Positions 1-25,800 are shown, counted from the first letter of the stretch. The stretch is 64,000 bases of DNA from Clytia hemisphaerica (GCA_902728285.1 CACVBU010000414.1:1-64000); one strand, 5' to 3'. Program-made: numbers and translations. Notes: generated by a model not told the origin, from the sequence alone.

Positions 1-28
1 GAAAAAACAATGTAGTACAAACAGTATA

Positions 29-460
29 CTTTAAGCGTACAAACTTTCGCGAGCAGAAACTTTTGTGATTTTCGCGAATTTTGGCCCTTTTCGCGAAAGT
101 AAATGTCTTTAAAAATTCTAGGAAGGGCCATTCGCGAAAGTTTATGCTCGCGAAAGATTCTTGACAAAAGAGAAAATCTGTAAAACTTCAAACTTTGAAT
201 AAAATGTAACTTTTATGGCACTTTTTAGCCTGCTAAAAGACTAATAAGTCAAAGAACAAATATTTCAAGCCAATCCAAGAAGTATTTGTCCCTCTAAGCC
301 GTTTTTTCATGTGAGAATTCTCAATTTTTCCGTCTTGATTCGCGAAAATTTATGCTCGCGAAAAACGTTTTTCCGTTAAATTCGCGAAAGTATATGTCGT
401 GTATTTCCCGATTTTTCGTCCTCGCAAAAGTTTCTGCTCGCGAAAGTTTGTACGCCTAAG
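29..460. mobile_element. Foldback/MITE-like element rich in TTCGCGAA
   Basis: Ends are inverted copies of GCGTACAAACTTTCGCGAGC, continuing to about 33 bp of TIR (left from about 34, right to about 456). Inside, TTCGCGAA and GCTCGCGAAA recur at least eight times in both orientations. No target duplication could be fixed. It lies in the intron 3' of the last visible exon of the PAN/EGF gene. Confidence 0.6.
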
Positions 461-762
461 GTATGACCTCCAATATGCCGGTTAGTTTTGAAGTATTTCT
501 CTGCTTTCAAACTTCAGCAAAACTGAGTTATTTTTCAAAAGTTTTCACTCAACAATATTTTTCATGCTGACACTGGACTTAATCTAAACGAAATGAAAAC
601 AGTCAGGCAGACAGGCAGAACTGGAAGACAAATTTCGTCGTGTCATTGAAGAATCAAGTGCGACTATCTATCCATATAAAAAAATTTTAATCATGTTCGA
701 TTTAAAATTTTGACTGGAATTATAATTTGAAAGATGATGATTTATAAATAAATTTCCTGGTT

Positions 763-919
763 CAATGGGCTCTTCCAGAAAAAACCCGTTCATGGGGGGT
801 GGAGGATATATTATTTTTTTCATGAATTACCCCTGGACATTTTTTGGTATTTTTTCAATACCCCTGGACAATTCATCCTCCACCCCCCATGAACATATTT
901 TTTCTGGAAGATCCCATTG
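763..919. repeat. 157-bp foldback element (CAATGGG ends)
   Basis: Left arm CAATGGGCTCTTCCAGAAAA with GTTCATGGGGGGTGGAGGAT; right arm is its inverse with two or three differences. The loop contains two copies of CCCCTGGACA. The ends resemble those of the element at 23109-23413. Confidence 0.65.
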
Positions 920-1077
920 TTCACAGTATTCCTTGGTCAAAAAAATTTAGGTTTCAAAATAATCTCATTTCGACTACCAGGTCAGACTTCTTATTTGAAT
1001 CAGAAGCTACATACAGTATTGGATGCCACCTATTTTTGGGGGCTATATACTGTATGTAGAGTAGGGATAAAACTAAC

Positions 1078-4000
1078 CTCCATCAGTTATCATATCACAA
1101 AATAATAGGTTTTTTGCACCAACACTGCCAACCCAATACATTCCACTTGGTGCTTCAGGCATTAATTGTTTCACTTCTTGACATGTGACATGTGGGTTTT
1201 CCGCAGAGTTAGTCCTTTCACAATTTTTTCCATACGATTTTCCTTTGCAATAACATGTATAAGAATCATTTCCGAAGTGAGGGTAACAAGTCCCAAAGTT
1301 ACAAATTGTAGTATTTTCACTGCATTTATTCTGAAATATATGAAAAAATCATAAAACATCATGGTACTAGAATAAGAAGTTCATTTTGGCTATAATCTAA
1401 AAATTATCGAACGTGCCTAACGCATTGGGCTAAACCTTCAAATTATTCATAGGCCTAATAGACCTTTTCATAAACTACGTCACGAACATCACTTGCCTCG
1501 TATTCAAACAATTACCAAATAATTAGTGCCTAAGCCCCAGCCATAAAATTTAATGATTTTTTTATGAAGAATTAAATTGAAAGTTTTGTGAAAAAAACAA
1601 GTCACCTGTATTTCGTAGTAATCAACACTCATATTCCTTCTGACGCTATGCCGATTGATTGGACTATCGAGCAATGTACAGGTTGGTGGTTGGACTCGAT
1701 AATACAAAAACGAAACGCATTCTTCTTTTGCTTTACATGAAGTTCCACAATCACTGTAAACAAGTCAAATACGATTTTCCATTATCTGACTATATTTGTA
1801 GTTCAAAAGCAGATATAATTAAGAAAGTAAAACGGCTAAGTTCATAAATATACATCGGGTAATGTACATAGAACAAGGGATACTTTCATGGACCTACCTA
1901 GTTATGCATTTAACACATTTATAATTGATATCTACTTGAGTGTGACCGGTAAAACAATCATTCGGAACACAAATAGTGACAATTTATAAAAATTCGTCAT
2001 TTGTTTTCATTATTGATTGTCCCCCCATGCCCATTGGGGCAGATTTAAGGGAGGAAATTGGAAGGAAAAGAATATCATCATCTCATCAATTGAGTAATTT
2101 GTCTAAGAACATCGATATATGCTTATAAGTAGTGATTCTTATAGATAAAGATGCGTTTTTGAGCCGAAAATTTTCTTTCGTGAAAAATCTGCTTGAGCCA
2201 TCTTTTACCGATGATGCTTGCCTACTAAAATGCAAGAAATCAGGAAAAATTAATGATCCAAAAACACTTTTTTTAGCTGAAATTCAAGCAAAATATTTTT
2301 CCCCCGAAAATCGGGCTCCGTCACATTTTGGGCATTGACATTTTGCATCATTGTGCAAAAAATCAGAAGAAACTAATGAGCCAAACTCGAGAAAAGCTCA
2401 TTACGAACGGACGAATGAACAGACAACAGTTAATTTATAGTCGAACGTGTGCAACGCACAGTGCCTTCAAACTATTCATAGGCCCAATTGTAGAACCCCA
2501 GATATTCACCCAAGGAACAAGTGTGCAAAATTTCAGCCAAATAGAACAATTTTTGAAGTCTCCAGGCTGCCCCAAAGTTTTACTTTAGCCTCCTTTTGGC
2601 GAAAAACTCGTCCCCAAGCCCCAAAAATCAAAATTTTCAAAAAATGAAAAAATCTACCCCAGATATTCACCCAAGGAACAAGTGTGCCAAATTTCAGTCA
2701 AATCCGACCATTTTGAAGTCCCCAGGCTGACCCAAAGTTTTAGCCTCGTTTTGGCGAAAAAAACTCGTCCCCAGGCCCCAAAAATCAAAATTTTCAAAGA
2801 ATGAAAAAATTGCTCCCAGATATTCACCAAGGAACAATTGTGCCAAATTTCAGCCAAATCCAAGCATTTTTGAAGTCTCCAGGCTACTGCCCTAAAGTTT
2901 TTGTGACAGACAGACATCCAGACACAGACATTGTCAGATTGTAGCTCAACTGAAGTTGAGAATAGGACCTCCACCGGGGTATAGGTCCAAAAACTTATCG
3001 ACAGAGTTCTCATCTTCAAAGAACAGTTCAAGAATTCGAAGGTAGTGTATGGCCTGGGTAGAAAAAAAGTTTGAATATGATTGTAAGTGTCACTAATGTT
3101 GAATGTCTGTCTATATAATAACAATGCAATAATAACCCGAAATGTATTGGCAATTCATAGAGACCCGTGTGTCTGCACTTTGGCCTGTGAATTTGTGAAA
3201 CTGTATTTTAATTTTTCAATCAAAATTGAGTGTAAGCAGACAGAAAAACCCAAGCTCTCTAACATATTGGAAGATAAAAAATGGCTGGTATTCTCTTTAA
3301 TTTTTCATATAATGTGGTCGTGTTACAAAAATACAGCTTGTTTGTAGGAAAAGAATAAGATCCAGCTGAAACTTTCTCCAGACCTTTTCTATAGGATGGT
3401 TATGCCTCAGGAAAAATTCCCCTAAAATCCCACTGGTGGAACATCCCTTTTTAGGGCAATTTCTTTTTCCCCATGCAAAATCCTAAGGGCGAAATTTTTT
3501 GAAAATTCAAAACTCATTTTCAGACATTATCAAGTATACTATTCGAAAGCGAAAGAAGACTTTTAAACGGGTATAGCCGATTTCGTTACCTAACTCGAGA
3601 TATTTCATGCGCAAGTTCCACTTTTCGCCACATTTTGGTCTAAAATTGACCATATATAGCATCTTCTGCGTGAATTATCTTGACTTAGGTAATGAAATCG
3701 GCTATACCCGTTTGAAAGTCTTCTATATAGTTTTTCGAGAGCTTTCGAATGGTATACTTGATAATGTCTGAAAATGAATTTGAAATTTTCAAAAAATTTG
3801 CCCTCAGGGTTTTGCCTGGGGAAAAAAGAAATGTCCCAAAACAAGGATGTTCCACCAGTGGGATTTTAGGGGAATTTTTCCTGAGGCATAACCATCCTAT
3901 AGAGAAGGTCTAGAGAAAGTTTCAGCTGGATCTAATTTTTTCTTTTAAATTATGCTAGACAACCCACTAATAGGTTTTAGCCAAAATTGAGCCTTATGTT

Positions 4001-4812
4001 CTTCTGAGAAAATTGTTCCTAAAAAAGAGAATTTCTTCAATTTCCAAAGTGCAAAAAAATAATCAAAATCGGATTAAAAGTTTGGTTCGCCGATTCAAGT
4101 ATATTTAAACGCTAATCAATACACTGAGCTCGCTAAGAAGTCAGCCGCAGTTAATCTTTCATTCTCCAGTCCCGGGGGGTACTTTGGCAAAATGGGTGCC
4201 GGGTATGTGCTAGTCTGATTCGCAGACCTATACTTCCTATTATAAGAAACTTTTTCGCTAAAGGATGAGCAGAAGCCTAGGTATGTGCGAGCCATAAGGA
4301 TCCCTTTTTCACTCTCTCGAAAGTCTCTCAAAGGTGTACAAAAACCAAAAAAACTTACGGAGTCCAAAATTCATGAACATCGAAATTTCCTCTCTCAAAA
4401 GGGTCGTGAAAATCGACCAAAATTTTGAGAAACGTCTCTCCAAGGGTCCCAAAAACGCCAATTTAATTCCCTCTCTCCAAGGGTCGATTTTCAATTTTTG
4501 GCTCAGACATATCCGTCACCTCGCAAACCTAGTATCCCCCGGGTCTCCAGCCTATCAAAAGCAGAGCAAAGACCCTGCGCGGGCCAAAAAAAGTGTTTAC
4601 CTTGGTGTTACAGACGTCAGCTGTTGAAGGCTACTCCCTTGTGCAAATGAAGTCGGTTCAACATTTGGATATTTCGAGAAACGATACTCGCGAATTGTAT
4701 AAGTTGTTTGGTCAATTACTTTGGTAGAATTTCGTGTTACTCTTTTATCTCCATAGACAAAGAATATTAAACTCAAGAAAAAAGGAAAACAGAAAAATAT
4801 CGATTTAGCCAT
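1078..4812 (-). CDS. Secreted PAN/apple-EGF-fibrinogen-like protein, 5' part (3 exons; 3' end outside window)
   Basis: Exons in coding order: 4812-4601, 1753-1606, 1330-1078. Junctions keep frame (two bases of a codon carried over intron 1, phase 0 over intron 2, phase 1 at the last donor). The ATG at 4812 opens a signal peptide (residues 1-21, very hydrophobic, ending VYG). Residues about 47-118 look like a PAN/apple domain, with C-x3-C-x5-C-x-SF, a later Cys, and a final DYYE. Residues 121-160 are a textbook EGF module with six cysteines at 123, 130, 135, 146, 148 and 157. From C170 the sequence reads like the start of a fibrinogen-like/COLF1-type fold (SGMYW, then FCDM and TDGG). The family is extracellular and usually adhesive or lectin-like; the ligand is unknown. 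It runs toward the left edge and the rest of the last domain is not in the window. An in-frame upstream GTG exists, but the ATG has the better context and places the signal peptide at the N-terminus. Confidence 0.8.
2190..2450 (-). repeat. Family C fragment in the PAN/EGF gene intron
   Basis: On the minus strand CTATAAATTAACTG, GTTCATTCGTCCGTTCGT, GCACAATGATGCAAAATG and AATGTGACGGAGCCC follow in the order seen in 45330-45460. Confidence 0.6.
2496..2900 (+). repeat. Tandem repeat, 2.5 units of about 160 bp
   Basis: Units begin CCCCAGATATTCACCCAAGG at 2496, 2657 and (TCCCAGATATTCACC) 2814. They are about 90% alike by eye and generate the frames that look protein-like here. Intron of the PAN/EGF gene. 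Confidence 0.7.
3359..3932. mobile_element. 574-bp foldback element, intron 1 of the PAN/EGF gene
   Basis: Two arms of about 240-260 bp, GATCCAGCTGAAACTTTCTC... and its inverse, with a spacer of roughly 70-90 bp around 3590-3680. Flanked by TAA on both sides (3356-3358, 3933-3935), the 3-bp TWA duplication expected of PIF/Harbinger, though the ends are not typical of it. Arms differ by scattered substitutions and small gaps. Confidence 0.75.
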
Positions 4813-5075
4813 ATTTGTCGAAAACGTTTTTTCCACTTAATGAACCAAAAGGTTTAAGGAAAAAATTATTGAAAAAGATTTTATTATGAATGTGATAAAA
4901 ATAGAACTTGAATTGAGAGATTAATCAGCCTCATGTAAAAACATTGTATTAACCTATCAATCGTGATAGAAGTCATGCATGTCAATTAATCTTTAATAAT
5001 TAATTCAGAAACCAAAGATTCACAGATTGAATGCAAAATGTAAAATAAAACTTCGATAAAGTTGAATACTCCTAT

Positions 5076-5524
5076 CAGGGTTGCTAAGTTGAAAATTCCA
5101 GACTTTTAGTCTCAAAATGTTTTTCCAGATTTTTAACCTTAAAGTGTAGAAAATTTTCCAGACATTTTAGCGAAATACGCAACATTTTCCAGACACTTTA
5201 TCCATTAGGAAGGTTCTTAATTTTCCTTAATTGAAAGGCTAGATTGATAAAAATGACTGAATGACAAATCTCAGAATGAACATGATTTACAGAATTGATC
5301 GCGAGCGAAGCGAGTAGAAATTTTTGGGAATTTCAAATGCCAGGATGAAAGTTTCCCATTTTCTGAAAGTTTACTATACTTCATTCAGGACTATTTCCTT
5401 CAAATCCCTTACTTTTCCAGACAGGTATGCCAATTCTAGACTTTTTTAGACGAGTATGCCAATTCCAGACGTTTTCCAGACTTGAACTTAATTCCAGACA
5501 TTTCGGGCAGACGTAGCAACCTTG
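5076..5524. mobile_element. 449-bp CAGGGTTGCTA-ended MITE between SUCLG1 and the PAN/EGF gene
   Basis: Left end CAGGGTTGCTA, right end TAGCAACCTTG (one mismatch as inverse), flanked by TCCTAT at 5070-5075 and 5525-5530. The inside repeats the word TTCCAGAC eight or more times in one orientation. Looks hAT-like by its end sequence; the observed duplication is 6 bp. Confidence 0.7.
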
Positions 5525-5799
5525 TCCTATATAAAAGGTTCGATCACAAATTGTAGATTTTTTCTCAACTCATTCCCAGAAGAACTTTTTGGAATATATA
5601 ATTTTACATTCGATTTGTGAATATTTGGTATCTACATTAATAAAGATTAATTGATATGTACCATTGCTAGGTCAGTGATTTTTTATTGGGACAGCAAAAT
5701 TCACTTTTCGCGGGAAAAAAGCGTGAAAAATATATGATAAAGAAGGTGATTTTGAGATACCTCTTTCACAGTCATTTTTATCAAAATTAAAACAATTTT

Positions 5800-5805
5800 T
5801 TTATT
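5800..5805 (-). terminator. Poly(A) signal of SUCLG1
   Basis: On the minus strand AATAAA lies 38-43 bases after the TAA stop of SUCLG1. It is the first canonical polyadenylation hexamer after the stop and at a usual distance; the cleavage site itself cannot be read from sequence. Confidence 0.6.
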
Positions 5806-5842
5806 AAAATATCTACAAAACTAGACTACAAACAAAAGTAAT

Positions 5843-19458
<13,616 letters not shown>

Positions 19459-19843
19459 CTTGAAAAAAAGTCCGAAGATGTACTTTCAAAGTATAGCTTT
19501 ACAACTTAAGTACACCAAATGTGCCAAGGAAGATTATTATGGTTCTTTTATTTTGTCAATAAATGTATTTTTGCAGAAAAAAATATCACTAAGTAAAACC
19601 TTTAGAATTTTCTATTTATATAAAAAATATTACAGAACTTTTGCGATAAAAAAGTTATTAATAGAGAAAATATTAAGGAAAAAGCAAAATATACATCACC
19701 CATGATTTTAATCGCGTCTATATTCCACAGCCCCAAACTTTTTTTAACACGCGGGTTGCTGCCGTCGCACGTTTTCTTGCAACTTCGATACAACTGTACC
19801 AGACTATACCTGTATACAACTCTGCCCATTCGTCCACTCCAAG
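19459..19843. promoter_or_regulatory. Bidirectional intergenic promoter region between SUCLG1 and RRP5
   Basis: Only 385 bp separate the divergent start codons of SUCLG1 (19458, minus) and RRP5 (19844, plus). Both 5' UTRs and both promoters must fit here unless non-coding first exons lie elsewhere. The SUCLG1 side has a purine-rich leader just before the ATG (TTCAAGATGG). The RRP5 side reads CTCCAAGATGCC; both have a purine at -3. A TATAAAAAA stretch near 19618 is the only TATA-like motif and is unproven. The arrangement is inferred from position. Confidence 0.6.
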
Positions 19844-22800
19844 ATGCCTGAAGATGAAGCTGACTTTCCTAGGGGAGGAGCACCAACACTTACACCCTTA
19901 GAAGTTCGAAAGATTAGAGCAGATGCTGAGAAAGATGTTCTTTTCACAAAGGTATGATATATTTTCCTGGTCTTTCTCCTACCTTCACTTTTTTGGATAC
20001 TTGTAATATAACCATTGAGCAAGGAGCTGGTATAACACAGCTTTTGATGCTAGTTTTACAAGAAAAGAAACCCCCATGAAGTCTTCAACGACCCCTGGAA
20101 GGGCTTGAAAACCTTCAATGACCCCTTTATAGAAAGTGGAAATGAAAGGAAAAAAATCCTTGGTAAATCAAAGCTTAGATTTCTTAGAATAGTTTGTTGA
20201 TACTTTTACATCAGTGAGGCTGATAGTTCGATTTTTGAGGATTACGATTTTACCAGCTTTTTAGCAATTTTTGTCTCGCTAACCCAAATCTTGCAACCTC
20301 TTTACCTTTTAAGGACGATCGAAATTAGAGTTTTTAGCGTTCCGATTAAGTTCAACAAAACATATTAAGTTCAACAAAGTTCAACAACAAGAAAGGTTCA
20401 ACAAATTCGACAAAAAACTCAGTTTGAAAAAAGTTGACAACAAAAAATGACCTCCTTTGGGTAATACCGTGGGCGGCCCCTGGGGGTCCCGGGGAGAGGA
20501 TAATTACAAGGTCTCAAAAGAAGGTTGTCTATTGCTCATTCCGACATCGACTTATAACCTGACTGAAATTCGAGCCGTTACTAGCAACCCTGCGGGGCCC
20601 AAGGCGCCGAGTATGCACCCGGCACAGTGACAAGCCGTTACTAGCAACCCTGACCCTACCTAACTGTTAGTTAATCAATTCCAAACAACAAAACCCCCGG
20701 AAAATTTAAAATGTCGGAATGAGCAATAGACAACCTTCTTTTGAGACCTTGTAATTATCCTTTTCCGGGGTCCCGGCCAAGGTCCTAGGGGGTCCGATTG
20801 GTGCCTACTGGTCAGGGGGATGTGAGGGTACACTCCTGCACCGTTGGGGGTCCTTCAAATTTCTTCAAAGTGTTGTCAAAGACCGGCAAAAAGTGCGATC
20901 GAATTACGCGCAAGTGGAGCGGCTTTCAGTTGCTTGGGTTTTCTCAAATTTTTATTTGATTAAACTTGACAAAGTTCGATTAAGTTTGATTAGTTCGATT
21001 AAGTTCGATTAATGTAATTGAACTAATCGAACTGTCGAGGTCTCTTTAAAAAAAGTTCGATTAAGTTCGATTTCAGTAATCTAACTTAATCGAACTTTGT
21101 ATTTTGAGAAATTTGCGAGTATTCAATTAAAGTTTGACAACCAAACTTATTCGAACATTAATCGGCCAACAAAGTTCTATTAAGTTCGACAAAGTTCGAT
21201 TAAAAATAATCGTTCGATTCGTTCGATTAATTACGTCTGGTTTGGTCTTTGGGTTTGAATCTTGAATCTTGAATCTTATATTCGTCCTCTTTGTTGACAG
21301 TGTTACATCAACAAGCACCTTCTTCCGCTAAATCACGTATAAGGTGCAAGACATTTGTTTCTTTTCTTTTTTTTTCCTTTTGATTTGTTTACAATGTTTC
21401 TTTTAGTTTTTCCTCTTTGTCTCTTTTTTCTATTTGGAGATTTAGAAATTGATTTGTTTGTCTAATGATGTTAAGATCGTCCGTTTCCTTCAAGCATGCT
21501 ACTGTCAATTCGGCAGGAGCTGTTGTACTTCTACATGCTATCATGTGTTCAGTGCTTTCTTTCTCCTCACATAGCCTGCATGTTCTCTTCCTTCCAAAGT
21601 TACTACCAACATCAATCATTTCAAGCCTCCTTCTCATTGTTTCACTAGCTTCCTTTAATCCCATTTTATTTAGATAACTTTTCCTTTCAAACCTTTGTCC
21701 ACTTTGATGCCTCATCTTTCACATTTCTTTCTCATCCAACTCCCTTTCAATCTGCTCAGCAATTTGGTTTGTTTCTGACGTTTTTCCTTCAAAGAATATC
21801 GATCACTTTCTTTTTCTCTTTGAGCGTGCAAGAAAATGATGATGAGCTCCCATTCTTGCGCGGGCAAATAAAGATGATATAATAATAATAAAGCTGTACA
21901 GGTTTGCAGGCCACCGTGAAACACATGGGCCTCTATAAACCGCTCGTACTTTTTACAATGATCTTTTTGAAATATAGTTTTTTTCGCGGGCTCCCCCGGA
22001 CTTTCCATTTTGTGTTGTCTTCCTTGATTTTAGCATTCATTTTTTCGGCTTCCTTACACCATTCTTTAATTATCTGTCTTTCATTTTTGGTCAAATCCTC
22101 TGTCACTCGGTAAGGAAAGCCTTTTTCTTTTGTTATTGCTTGCAACACTGTGTTCTTGTCCTCTTCGTTCGTAAATGTGACTTTAATTGGTCGGTATCTC
22201 GCTTTATCTTCTCTTTCTTTCGTAAATTTCCCGATCCGCTGCGTTTCGGTAATCTTTATATTCCTCAGATGGAGCCGTCGACCAATTATTTTGTCATGGA
22301 TAAATTCTTCGTCCTCGATTTTTGTTTCTTCTTCAGTTTCATCTGTCGATTCATCAATCCCATGAAAAATTAGGTTGCGTGCTGTAGATCGAATCAGCTG
22401 CTCCTCCTGCTTTTCTTTTCGAATCGCATCTCCAATGTTTTTCTCGATGTGTTTGGATGTGATTTTAGCGTAGCTCATTGGTGGTCTGCTCTCTTCTTTC
22501 TTTTCGATGATGCTTTCAATCTTCTTTTCAAGCGTGGTTATTCTGGTGTCGATAGTTTCTTTCATTTCGTTGACCATAACATTGACGTCTTGTGCTTTCA
22601 AATGGTTTATTTCTTCGTCCTGCCTTTTCATTATATTCTCACAAGCTTTGATTTCGTTTTTGAATCCTTCAATTTTTGATGTTTCATTTGAATTATACCT
22701 TTCCATTACCTGTGGTGCGATTTTGGTACAGTTTTGACACTGGAAACTTCTTGATTTGTATGACAAGCATATCTGGATCTGGTAAAGTGGCAGTTCTGTA

Positions 22801-25800
22801 CAAAGATAATGGACTAAACGGTGGCACTTCCTGCATTGTAGGGTATCTTTTAGTGCGTTTTCTTCATTTATGATGCACTTTGACGGGCTGCAAAAGTCGT
22901 TTATTGATGGTGATTTTTGATTATTTTCTTGAATTTTTTCCGCCATCTTTGTGCATCTTTCAGACGACAACCGATGCTACTTAGTTTCCACCCTATTTTG
23001 CGCCCACGATAGAATGGTCCAAATTCGGGGGTATTCCAAATGATAATCTAATAAGTCATGGTTTCAGCCCACTTTTCAGGTGCCCCCATTGAGCATGGTG
23101 CCCCCAGCAATGGGCCATTCCAGAAAAAAAACATTACCCCCTAATGGATGACATCAATTTTTGAAACAAATTTTGGCATGGAATTCCTGGCAAACTTTAA
23201 AGAGAAAGTATCGGAATTCCATGAATTTTACTTAATTTTGCATTAAAGTATTGGAATTCCATGATTCTTTTAGGTTATAGTAACGGAATTCCACGGTTTT
23301 GATAGGTATTTTGTAAATTTGTTCCGGAAATTCCGGACTTTCTTGAAAGCAATTTGCTACGGAAATTCCATGTCGTCCATTAGGGGGTAACGAATAAAAA
23401 CTGGAATGGCCCAATTTAGGTCCCCTTGAGAAATTGCTTTGAGTTAGGTACCCCCATTCAGCCAAAAAAATTTTTTTTTGAATTGACACTTTTTGTTCTT
23501 TTGTCATTCCTAAAATCTTAATGATAGCTTGGAAAGCGCTCACGCATGAACGTTTGCTAATAGTAATACAGGCTGCATCATTTAAGGCACGCGCACACCT
23601 CCGCACACATCTAAAATCCCTAAGGAGTGCGATCAATCACACCCCGTAAATTTAGATTCCACTACTAAAAGTTGTACATAGCACTCCTTATCACTTGTCT
23701 AAATAACAAAAATTAAGGTTTTAGGAGTGTGATTGACCACACGCCTAGAGTTTTCAAATGATAAAGCCTGCTAATAAGCTTTGTTGTTATGCTATAAAGA
23801 TGGCGGCTGTAAATCAAAACAACCACATTAGAAAAATATAGCAAAAGATGGCGTGATGGGAAACGAAAGAGAAATTGAATGGGAAACTAAGTGCTGGGGT
23901 AAAAAAATTCAATAATTTGAAATATTTTGAAATATTCAATTTGTTGAAAAAGGATTATTCCTCTCTGACCACTAAGCAAAGAATAATAGTTCTGACCTTT
24001 CTATAAATATTAGCTGATAAAAAGGGTGTTGGAATTAGAGGAGGGGTGTCGACATTAGACCAAGTTATGGTATCGCTTTTAATCAATATTTAATCAATAG
24101 GTTAATTATCAATTAGCAATCGATTTTAAGCGATAATCGATTTCATCGATTAGTAGCGTCTGGTTAATTAAAACTTGAAAACTTAGAATGAGAGAAAATA
24201 ACCGATGGCAATGTGCAGCAGCCAGAAAATCAACCAACCAAATTTTGTCATTTAATTCCCTAGACAGCACTTTGATTTTTAAGGCCTTGTTTATACGCTG
24301 AAAGTAAAAATAATTTCGCACATGTAAATGGGTCAGTGTTTGGAGGTCTGACAAAATTTCCGGGGAATAGTCTATCCGGCAGTGCGCGGATCTAGGTGGG
24401 TTCTGTCTCCCATGTAGATCTTTTTCTTGGGAAGTAGTTAATCTTCAAATTAGTTTTCAAGGTTGGCTTGGCTCAAATTTTTTCATCTAAGGCTCAAATT
24501 TAGGCAATTTCTCATTTCTAAAAAGCACTGGGTTATTTTTTGATGAATCCCTTTAGAAATTTTGCACCGCAATTTTTTGCTTGGGAGTCATTTAAACGAT
24601 AAAGCGCTTTGGCAGCATTAATCTTTGATGCGCATTTCGGCGGGATGCTAGTGTGACTAACTGTTAGGAGTCAAAATCAGTGGTGTTGTGGTAGGGGGAG
24701 CCGGGGAGGGACGTCCCCACTTTTTTGAAGGGGCGCCAAAGAGCAAGGGGCAACAAAAGTGATTTTTTTTAACGCCCCAATCTCGAAAATCATACTTTAT
24801 GCGTCTTAAAATTGTGCCCCACGCATTACACTTTGTTTCTTTAAGTTTCTTGTCACTCTAGCAAGTGTCAAATTTGTTTATTTTTATTTAGTGATTTAGG
24901 GTATCTTGGCAGTCCATTTTCAAAAATTTTCTAGTCGGCCCTAACCATTGTTGGGGCCTGTGTTTCTTTTCCATTCATCACAGATATATCTACTCTTATC
25001 CAGTATGAATTAGTAAAAGTTTAGAAACTGGGGCAACTGGTGGACAGGGGCGCCACTTTGGAAAATTGGGGTTGGGGGCGCCATTTATAAAAAATTGACT
25101 TTGGGCCTACCAGAAAAATTTTCCCACAACGCCACTGGTCAAAATAGAAAGTTTGGTTTAATCTAAAAAAAATACCTCAGTTACATCCTAAATAAGAACA
25201 ATTTGAAGCTCAAACTGCCAAAAAATAAGAACTTCCTGAGTCTCACCAAAAATCATACTGGTTCTTATCAAAAAAATTATATAATCCCAAATACCTTGTC
25301 TAAAAGACCTTTTGCTAGACCCGATATGATTTTATCTCTAGTTATAATACAGTCAATAAGAAATTTTATACAGACAAAAACTTTTTGCTGTATGAAATTT
25401 CTACCTTATCAAGTTATTTTCGCTTCTGATGGCTTCGTTGAATTTTGAAAGCCTTGGACTATCTTACTTTACTTACTTTAATTTATTGTAGAAAATAATC
25501 ACATTAAAATCAAATCAAATCAATTAATAGTCTTCAAAACTCAAACTTACCACTGAAAGCATCATTTCGACATTTAGGGGTTGTGGACGCTTATGTTTAG
25601 TTAACAAATTTTTACCAGAAATATCAATTTTAAAGAAGTTCATTCAAATGACAAAATGTTACTTTTACATATATCGTTTTGGAAACCGAAATAAACGACC
25701 CAATTTGTCAGAATCCATTAGTTTATATGTTTTGCACAGCCCTTTTAATTTTGCAGACAGCTACTTTTTTCTTTGAAATATTGCTATCTGAATCCTTTCC

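Larger units (their letters stand above)
4813..5842. other. Intergenic region between SUCLG1 3' end and PAN/EGF gene 5' end
   Basis: Holds the presumed promoter and 5' UTR of the PAN/EGF gene (AT-rich, no clear TATA box), the MITE at 5076-5524 and the SUCLG1 3' UTR. No further gene seen. Confidence 0.5.
21250..23048 (-). mobile_element. Internally deleted LINE (jockey/CR1/L2-type): ORF1 fused to the tail of ORF2
   Basis: From the minus-strand 5' end: a leader ending near 22970, a complete-looking ORF1 (22970-21933), then a jump to the end of ORF2 (21715-21389) carrying a Cys/His knuckle, then an AT-rich 3' UTR ending in three tandem ATTCAAG units (about 21257-21280). The whole apurinic endonuclease and reverse transcriptase core is missing. 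A shorter plus-strand relative lies at 16107-16330 and shares both the leader and the junction-region sequence, so a deleted derivative may have been mobilised in trans. It sits in RRP5 intron 1. Confidence 0.75.

Noticed and set aside
2654..3124. 156-codon minus-strand frame
   Set aside because: Lies across the 160-bp tandem repeat and repeats itself; no homology recognised.
22140..22873. Plus-strand frames opposite LINE ORF1
   Set aside because: Antisense shadows; hydrophobic only because the sense strand is K/E-rich.
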